From assembly GCA_038222225.1 (NCBI GenBank), contig JBBRHV010000013.1, positions 1-45,866 on the forward strand: a DNA stretch of 45,866 nucleotides. Reading direction: 5' to 3'. A program made the translations under genes and the position numbers. The notes below the pieces were generated by a model that was given only the letters and a program-made list of their open reading frames with translations, was not told the DNA's origin and made no database searches. Each line of letters begins with the position of its first letter. The first letter of the stretch is position 1. The stretch comes from JAKLFA01 sp038222225. GTDB taxonomy: Bacteria; Omnitrophota; Gorgyraeia; Zapsychrales; JANLHA01. Of the stretch, positions 40,146 through 45,866 are shown one piece after another.

Positions 40146-41537
40146 CTAGGAGTCGTCCTCGTCTTTTTTATCTTCCCCCGGCTTGGGAACAACCTTGATC
40201 TCTTCCCCGGATGACGGCCCCATTTCTTCTCCCATCTTTCCGGAACGCCGGGACCAGATCACAAAATGGATCGTTGTGAAGGTGGCCACAAAGATGATCG
40301 TTCCTCCGATGACCTTCCAGGTTAACGTTGAGCTGCTCCCCTGTTTGAACAATGCTGACGAGATCTGTTGCAAACCGCGCAGGGATTTTAACCGGCTCAA
40401 CACGTTTTTAACCTTTTTCTGCTCAAATTCCTGGAGCTTCTTGGCGCGGACAATGGAAATCATCTCCTCAATCCGCTTGAAATCAGACCATGCCTGCTCA
40501 AAACGGTGCTGGTTGGTGCGGTACAAACCGATGTGCTGCTTGACGGGAAGCTTTTTCCCTAACGACTCCTTGATCAGATCGATCTGCGCCTTGAGTTTGT
40601 TATAAAGATGTTTCGCGCTCTCAGCGTACATGGTTTCATCAAGTTCATACATTGCGATCTGAGCCCGCTGATCAAGGTCGATCAATTTGATTTCGGGAAA
40701 CTGCCAAATATCTTTGATCACAATGTTATATGTTTTTGTTTCTCCGGGCTTAAACTCTTCCTCTTTCCGGATATAAGAACGGTCCTTCTTTTCGTCGAAC
40801 CGCACATCAAACCCTTGGGCGTCCAGCACATCCTCAGCCCGGATTTCTTCCGGCAAATAATGTTTGTGCTCAACTTTTAACGGTTTTGTTTCATAGGGGT
40901 TCTTCACTTCCAATTTCATTGTGACGGTTTTATTCTCCTGGGCGGTTGCCTCAATGGATTTGGATTCAAATCTTAAAAAATCCAGGCTGTAAACCTGGTC
41001 GCGTATACTATTCAATTCCGTTGAATTGGCCCTGAATTCCTCAATACGCCGTGCGATATCTCCGGTGAACTCACTCTGTTTCGTTAAAATATAATCCAAT
41101 TTCTTATGAGTTTCGTCACGGACAAAACTGGCGGACGAATACTCCTTGGTCCCCTCCAGCGTCTTCAGCGTGGAATTGATCTGCTCTTTTAAAAGGTTGA
41201 CTTCCTCAGGAGCAACTTTCCAGACATCCTTCACCTTGACCTTGAAGGTCCGTGATTCCTTAGGCTTAAATATGAGCTGACCGGAGACATAGAGCAGGTC
41301 CTTATCCACATCAAAATCAAGCTGCAGTTGCCCGGCATCCACGACATCCTCCATCTCAAGTTCTTTGGGAAGATATTCTTTGACTTCAATCTCTTTGGTT
41401 TCGGTTTCTGAGGCGTTCACCGCGACAAAATTAATGCTGAGTTCCTGGGCGAGACTGTTGAACGGGACAAGAACCATGCAGAAAAAACAAAACATCACTG
41501 CAAACCAGGATCTCTCACATACGGAATACATTCTCAT
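40146..41537 (-). CDS. Membrane protein with duplicated beta-rich domain and coiled coil, partner of the giant repeat protein
   Basis: 463 residues from ATG 41537 (AAAGG 6 nt upstream); an ATG at 41564 that overlaps the giant gene's stop (TAATG) is the alternative. Signal peptide about 1-31. Two copies of one domain, each with a YLP(K/E)E start and ending near KDVWKV or KDIWQF: EYLPKELEMEDVVDAGQLQL and HYLPEEIRAEDVLDAQGFDV. Coiled coils follow each. Near the C-terminus is one membrane helix (VIGGTIIFVATFTTIHFVIW) and an acidic tail. It is predicted to be mostly periplasmic. I recognise no named family. Confidence 0.75.
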   Translation of the reverse strand: MRMYSVCERSWFAVMFCFFCMVLVPFNSLAQELSINFVAVNASETETKEIEVKEYLPKELEMEDVVDAGQLQLDFDVDKDLLYVSGQLIFKPKESRTFKVKVKDVWKVAPEEVNLLKEQINSTLKTLEGTKEYSSASFVRDETHKKLDYILTKQSEFTGDIARRIEEFRANSTELNSIRDQVYSLDFLRFESKSIEATAQENKTVTMKLEVKNPYETKPLKVEHKHYLPEEIRAEDVLDAQGFDVRFDEKKDRSYIRKEEEFKPGETKTYNIVIKDIWQFPEIKLIDLDQRAQIAMYELDETMYAESAKHLYNKLKAQIDLIKESLGKKLPVKQHIGLYRTNQHRFEQAWSDFKRIEEMISIVRAKKLQEFEQKKVKNVLSRLKSLRGLQQISSALFKQGSSSTLTWKVIGGTIIFVATFTTIHFVIWSRRSGKMGEEMGPSSGEEIKVVPKPGEDKKDEDDS

Positions 41538-41563
41538 GTTTAACCTTTGATAAGACTTATCCA

Positions 41564-44500
41564 TTATTCGGACTCTTCGAACCATGTTTTGACAACAACT
41601 TCATTGATCTCGATCGACTCTTTAATAGCGGTCAATTTGGCATTGATCTCATCCAACTTCGAAGTCACTTTTTCCCGGTCCTTGGCCTGATCGGCCGTAA
41701 GATCATCAATACTTAACCCGTCTCCCTCCAGGCCGGCTGCAGTCGCGCTTTCCCGGACAAAAGCGGTCAGGGTGTTGAGAATTTCGGAAGCCAATGTTCC
41801 GGTCTCCAGCTGACTTTCCGAAATCGCCTGCGATGCCGTTTTCAGCTCATCGATCTTGGATTGCAAGGTCTTGATCCGTTCATAGGTGGATGGAGTCGCA
41901 CCCTGCGCCCCCAATTCCGTGCGGAGTGCCTGGGCCTCCGACATAGCAGAGGCGGCATTGCCCTTGGCTGCGGCTGCGTCATTACGGATCTGGATCAACT
42001 GCGACAATTGCCCAAAGACGGTGGCAGACTTCTCATCGGTCAGCACGCGCGCCTCTTCATCCGTCAGTTTTGTCCCGATCAACATTTCCAGAGTATCAAC
42101 ATAGGCAATGATTTCCTGAAGGTCCCCAAAGACCGTATTGTCGGTGGCCGTATCCTCAACGGTTCCCACATAGGTTTCCAGCTGTCCAACGATCGCGAGA
42201 ATATTTTCCACATTCGGACCTAAGTTCGGGTCAAACCCAGCGGACTCGATCGTTTCAAACATCGTGTTTCCAAGCGATGATACTCCGATACGGCTCAGGA
42301 GCGCCCCGGTATCCGCGGTAGCCGCTTCAACACTTTCAAAAAGGGTCAACACCCCGTCGGCTGTCCCCACACGGCCCATCAATGTCGTGAGGTCCGTGGA
42401 AATGGTCGTACTGGTGGTTTCAGTATCCTCGATCGTCTCAAATAAAGTACGGGACCCTGATGACGCTGTCCCAACACGGCTAAATAACGTGCTCCAATTC
42501 GAGCTTTCATCCGGCGGAGGAATAATCGAGCCGCCAACCACATTGATCGCGTCCTCAATATCGGTAAATCGGCTGTACATCGTTTGAGCCCCGGCCGGCT
42601 CTCCAATATGCGTATCGATATTTGTCGCCAATGCTAAAATCGCCTGGACATTTGAACTTAAATTCGGATCCCCGCCGATGCCCGCAACCATGACGCGGAT
42701 CTTTTCAATTTTTCCGAAAAATGTATCAGTATTTTGATCATCGCCAGTTTCACCCATCTTTGTGTTCAAAGCAGTTGTAATAACAAGGATATCATTGACG
42801 TTATTGACCAAATTCTCCGCTTCGGAAGCCAAAAAGGCAATCGCGCTCCAGTTGACGTTGGAAGCCGTCATTCCGGCCAGATCAGCCCAATTCACCCCGG
42901 CCGTACTGGTCATCCCGAGATCAACCCAGTTCACGCCGGTACCGGTCATATAAGAAAGGTCCGCCCAGTTGATATTCGCTCCGGTCATGGATCCAAGATC
43001 CTGCCAATTGATATCCGATTTCGTCATGCGGCTGGTATCATCCCAATTGACACCGGCCTCAGTTAAGGATGCGAGATCATCCCAGTTCACGCTGGCAGCG
43101 GTCAAAGAGCCGATATCTACCCAATTAACGGCAGCGGTCGTCATCATCGTCAGATCCGCCCAATTGATGTTGGCCTCGGCCAAAGTTGCGATATCCAGCC
43201 AATTGATACCGGCATCGCTGAGCGCATCGATATCCAGCCAGTTGATACCGGCATCACTGAGCACATCAAGATCAAACCAATTAATGCCGGACCCTGCCAA
43301 AGCTGCCATATCCTGCCAATTGACCCCGGCATTGCTGAGCGCATCGATATCCAGCCAATTGATACCGGCGTCTGTCAACGTCGTTAAATTTTCCCAATTC
43401 ACACCCGCATCCGTCAGATCATTGATATCACTCCAGTTGATTCCAAGATCGCTCATGGCCTGTAAATCATTCCAGTTGATCCCGGTTTCCGTCAGAATCC
43501 CCATATCCGACCAATTGATCCCCGCACGGCTTAAACTATCCAGATCCGTCCAATTGATCCCGGCATCGCTTAAACTCCCGATATCCAGCCAATTAATGCC
43601 TGCGTCTGTCAACGTCGTCAAATTTTCCCAATTCACGCCCGCATCCGTCAGATCATTGATATCACTCCAGTTGATTCCTAAATCGCTCATGGCCTGCAAA
43701 TCATTCCAGTTGATCCCGGCTTCCGTCAGGATCCCCATATCCAACCAATTGATGCCGGCATCCGTCAGTGAACCAATGTTGTCCCAATTCACGCCCGCAT
43801 CTGTTAAAACACCGATCTCCATCCAATTCATGCCTTGATCGCTCATGACATCAAAATCCGCCCAGTTCACTCCCGCATCACTTAATATGTCAAGATCCAG
43901 CCAGTTGATACCGGCGGCACTCAAACTCCCGACATCCAGCCAATTCACATTCGAAACAGCCATTTCAGCAATCCCTAACCAATTCACGGCAGAATTTGAC
44001 AGCTCATACATATCCATCCAGTTGACTCCTGCGTCACTTAAAATATCAATATCCGCCCAATTCACGCCCGCCTCACTTAGACTCCCAATATCCAGCCAGT
44101 TCACTCCCGCATCGGACAGCTTCTCCATATCAAACCAGTTAATACCTAACGTCGACATCGCCTGGAGGTCTTCCCAATTGACCGCTGAATTTGTCAACCG
44201 CTCGAAATCCGTCCAATTGATGCCTCCATCGCTGAGCGTCTCCATATCCAGCCAATTGACGCCGCTGTTGGACATCACCTGCAGATCAGTCCAATTGATC
44301 CCAACATCGCTTAAAGCATCAATATCCAGCCAATTAACACCGGCGGCGCTTAAACTCCCGATATCCGCCCAATTGATGCCCTGCACGGATAAACTCTCAA
44401 TATCCATCCAATTAATACCGGTATCACTCATAGCATCCAGATCCAGCCAGTTAATTCCGGTATCGCTTAGAATATCAATATCAAACCAATTGATTCCTGC

Positions 44501-45866
44501 CTCAGTCATAGCCCCGATATCTTCCCAATTCACCCCAACCCCGGTCAAAACGACCAGATCATTCCAATTGATCCCTTGATCTGTCATTTGCCCGATATCC
44601 GTCCAATTGACACCGGCATCGGTCATGTCGCTGAAGCTTGTCCAGTTTACTCCCCGGTCACTCATGGCATCCAGATCCGCCCAGTTCACCCCGGCATCAC
44701 TCATCGCATCCAAATCCAGCCAATTCATCCCCGCGTCACTTAACACATCCAGATCCGACCAGTTCACCCCGGCATCACTTAACATATCCAGATCCAGCCA
44801 GTTGATCCCGGCTTCACTCAAATTTCCGAGATCATTCCAATTGACACCGGTACTGGCTAGGGCGCTTAAGTCCTGCCAATTGATCCCCGCAGCTGTCATA
44901 TCCGTCAGATCCATCCAATTGACACCCTGATCGCTCATCATGTCGATATCCAGCCAGTTGATCCCCGCAACCGTTAAATCGCCGATATTGGTCCAATTCA
45001 CACCCGTGGCGCTCATCACATCCAAGTCTGCCCAATTGATCCCCTCGTCGCTCAAATTTCCGATATCAGCCCAGTTGATCCCGGCATCGCTCAGCCGGCC
45101 AATGTCGATCCAGTTCACCCCGGCATCACTCATCATATCCAGATCCAGCCAGTTGACCCCGGCATCACTTAACATATCCAGATCCAGCCAATTGATCCCT
45201 GCCGAAGCAAGAGCGGCAATATCCCCCCAATTCACTCCGGCATCGCTCATCACATCCAAGTCCGCCCAGTTCAATCCGGCCATACTCATCACGTTCAAAT
45301 CAAGCCAATTCACGCCGATCGTTGTCATGTCACTCACGCTTGTCCAATTCATCCCCTGATCGCTCATCACATCCAGATCCGACCAATTCACACCCGCATC
45401 ACTTAACACATCGATGTCCATCCAATTGATCCCGGAGCCCGCCATCATCTCAAGATCCAACCAATTCATGCCGACCGTACTCATATCACTGAAACTTGTC
45501 CAATTCATCCCCTGATCACTCATCACATCCAGATCCAGCCAATTCACACCTGCATCGCTTAACATATCAATATCCAACCAATTGATCCCCATATCGCTCA
45601 TCACATCCAAGTCCGCCCAGTTCACGCCCGTGTCGCTCATCACGTCAATATCCAGCCAGTTGATCCCCGCTTCGCTTAAACTCCCGATATCCACCCAGTT
45701 CGCTCCAGCCGTGGTCAGATCACTGAAACTGATCCAGTTCACTCCTTCATCCGTCATCGCTCCCAGATCTTCCCAATTCACTCCCACGCCGGTCATGACC
45801 CCCAGATTATCCCAATTGACACCCGCGTCGGTCAGGACCCTTAAACTGTCCCAATTCACCCCGCTG
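41564..45866 (-). CDS. Giant tandem-repeat protein, C-terminal part (5' end outside window)
   Basis: At least 1,433 residues, open to the window edge. From the edge to about 42821 it is a run of 13-residue units with consensus G-(V/I)-N-W-x-D-(L/I)-x-x-(M/L)-(S/T)-x-(A/T). Residues about 1,015-1,250 hold looser units with (R)VGT...TLFE-IE. The end is a helical coiled-coil region (MSEAQALRTELGAQ, YERIKTLQSKIDELKTASQA) ending VVKTWFEESE. W-L-M-A spacing of three suggests a short helix per unit and a solenoid. Its start and any signal peptide are outside. It overlaps or touches the membrane protein gene downstream, so both are probably made together. A cell-surface or export role is inferred. 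Confidence 0.85.
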   Translation of the reverse strand, partial: SGVNWDSLRVLTDAGVNWDNLGVMTGVGVNWEDLGAMTDEGVNWISFSDLTTAGANWVDIGSLSEAGINWLDIDVMSDTGVNWADLDVMSDMGINWLDIDMLSDAGVNWLDLDVMSDQGMNWTSFSDMSTVGMNWLDLEMMAGSGINWMDIDVLSDAGVNWSDLDVMSDQGMNWTSVSDMTTIGVNWLDLNVMSMAGLNWADLDVMSDAGVNWGDIAALASAGINWLDLDMLSDAGVNWLDLDMMSDAGVNWIDIGRLSDAGINWADIGNLSDEGINWADLDVMSATGVNWTNIGDLTVAGINWLDIDMMSDQGVNWMDLTDMTAAGINWQDLSALASTGVNWNDLGNLSEAGINWLDLDMLSDAGVNWSDLDVLSDAGMNWLDLDAMSDAGVNWADLDAMSDRGVNWTSFSDMTDAGVNWTDIGQMTDQGINWNDLVVLTGVGVNWEDIGAMTEAGINWFDIDILSDTGINWLDLDAMSDTGINWMDIESLSVQGINWADIGSLSAAGVNWLDIDALSDVGINWTDLQVMSNSGVNWLDMETLSDGGINWTDFERLTNSAVNWEDLQAMSTLGINWFDMEKLSDAGVNWLDIGSLSEAGVNWADIDILSDAGVNWMDMYELSNSAVNWLGIAEMAVSNVNWLDVGSLSAAGINWLDLDILSDAGVNWADFDVMSDQGMNWMEIGVLTDAGVNWDNIGSLTDAGINWLDMGILTEAGINWNDLQAMSDLGINWSDINDLTDAGVNWENLTTLTDAGINWLDIGSLSDAGINWTDLDSLSRAGINWSDMGILTETGINWNDLQAMSDLGINWSDINDLTDAGVNWENLTTLTDAGINWLDIDALSNAGVNWQDMAALAGSGINWFDLDVLSDAGINWLDIDALSDAGINWLDIATLAEANINWADLTMMTTAAVNWVDIGSLTAASVNWDDLASLTEAGVNWDDTSRMTKSDINWQDLGSMTGANINWADLSYMTGTGVNWVDLGMTSTAGVNWADLAGMTASNVNWSAIAFLASEAENLVNNVNDILVITTALNTKMGETGDDQNTDTFFGKIEKIRVMVAGIGGDPNLSSNVQAILALATNIDTHIGEPAGAQTMYSRFTDIEDAINVVGGSIIPPPDESSNWSTLFSRVGTASSGSRTLFETIEDTETTSTTISTDLTTLMGRVGTADGVLTLFESVEAATADTGALLSRIGVSSLGNTMFETIESAGFDPNLGPNVENILAIVGQLETYVGTVEDTATDNTVFGDLQEIIAYVDTLEMLIGTKLTDEEARVLTDEKSATVFGQLSQLIQIRNDAAAAKGNAASAMSEAQALRTELGAQGATPSTYERIKTLQSKIDELKTASQAISESQLETGTLASEILNTLTAFVRESATAAGLEGDGLSIDDLTADQAKDREKVTSKLDEINAKLTAIKESIEINEVVVKTWFEESE
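42821..45866 (-). repeat. 39-bp tandem array coding the 13-residue NW units
   Basis: The Trp codon of the last unit (42850-42848) and that of the first visible unit (45853-45851) are 3,003 bp apart, exactly 77 x 39. At least 78 units thus lie in perfect register with no indel. The array runs off the window. Units differ at many positions, so it is old, with purifying selection on the frame and on G-x-N-W. Confidence 0.92.
43346..43749 (-). repeat. Higher-order 234-bp duplication inside the array
   Basis: The block 43346-43515 recurs at 43580-43749 with only scattered differences, offset by 234 bp (6 x 39). At protein level ILTETGINWNDLQAMSDLGI and its twin ILTEAGINWNDLQAMSDLGI differ by one residue. 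It looks like a recent six-unit duplication. Confidence 0.85.

Noticed and set aside
42969..45359. Four long plus-strand frames opposite the giant gene
   Set aside because: A 39-bp period free of stops on one strand leaves the other open as well; the minus frame has the conserved G-x-N-W pattern and continues into a non-repeat domain.

Overview
The window is a bacterial chromosomal fragment, densely coding, with most genes on the minus strand. The gene content fits a diderm bacterium: a Wza-type polysaccharide exporter, a type II secretion/pseudopilus (T2SS) cluster, an F-type ATPase, sigma-54, an STT3-type oligosaccharyltransferase and a very large tandem-repeat protein. This mix resembles Omnitrophota or related PVC-branch lineages. 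That placement is inference from gene content; there is no rRNA gene here to settle it.

Layout. (1) 1-3348 (-): an exopolysaccharide export operon (small MerR-type HTH protein, Wza-like exporter, ExeA-like ATPase, Wzz-like chain-length protein cut by the window edge). It is preceded by a near-perfect sigma-54 promoter and is divergent from rpoN itself (3861-5252 +). (2) 824-7488: two families of short palindromic intergenic repeats surround a REP-associated tyrosine transposase (RAYT, 5365-5979). A radical SAM protein and a mannose-6-phosphate-isomerase-type cupin lie among them. (3) 7873-13161 (-): a patatin fusion protein, an HtrA-TPR membrane protein and a class-III-aminotransferase-like protein that lacks the PLP lysine. 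(4) 13224-17049 (-): an RlmD-like methyltransferase, a PsbP-like membrane protein, a split transketolase and tRNA-Lys(CTT). (5) 17320-19568 (-): two YbjQ proteins, an M48 metalloprotease and a Cys-rich membrane protein. (6) 19941-23268 (+): a secreted S1C protease and an STT3-like oligosaccharyltransferase.

(7) 23281-45866 (-): one 22.6-kb directon with mostly tiny gaps. In transcription order it holds a giant protein with at least 78 exact 13-residue Trp repeats; a membrane protein with a duplicated beta-rich domain; a reduced F-type ATPase (alpha, epsilon, two different c subunits, a b-delta fusion, gamma, beta, with no a subunit seen); and a T2SS set (GspE fused to PilZ, GspF, a gluzincin protease, GspG, I, J, K, a PilM-PilN-type GspL, a PilO/GspM protein with about 200 residues of Gly-rich sequence, and a TPR protein).

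The two most unusual systems are the rotary-ATPase/giant-protein/T2SS directon and the RAYT with two hairpin families that share the same apical heptamer CTACGAA. How the directon works is hypothesis: the giant protein could be the exported cargo or surface structure, with the T2SS as exporter and the F-type assembly as its energiser or as the cell's own ATP synthase.
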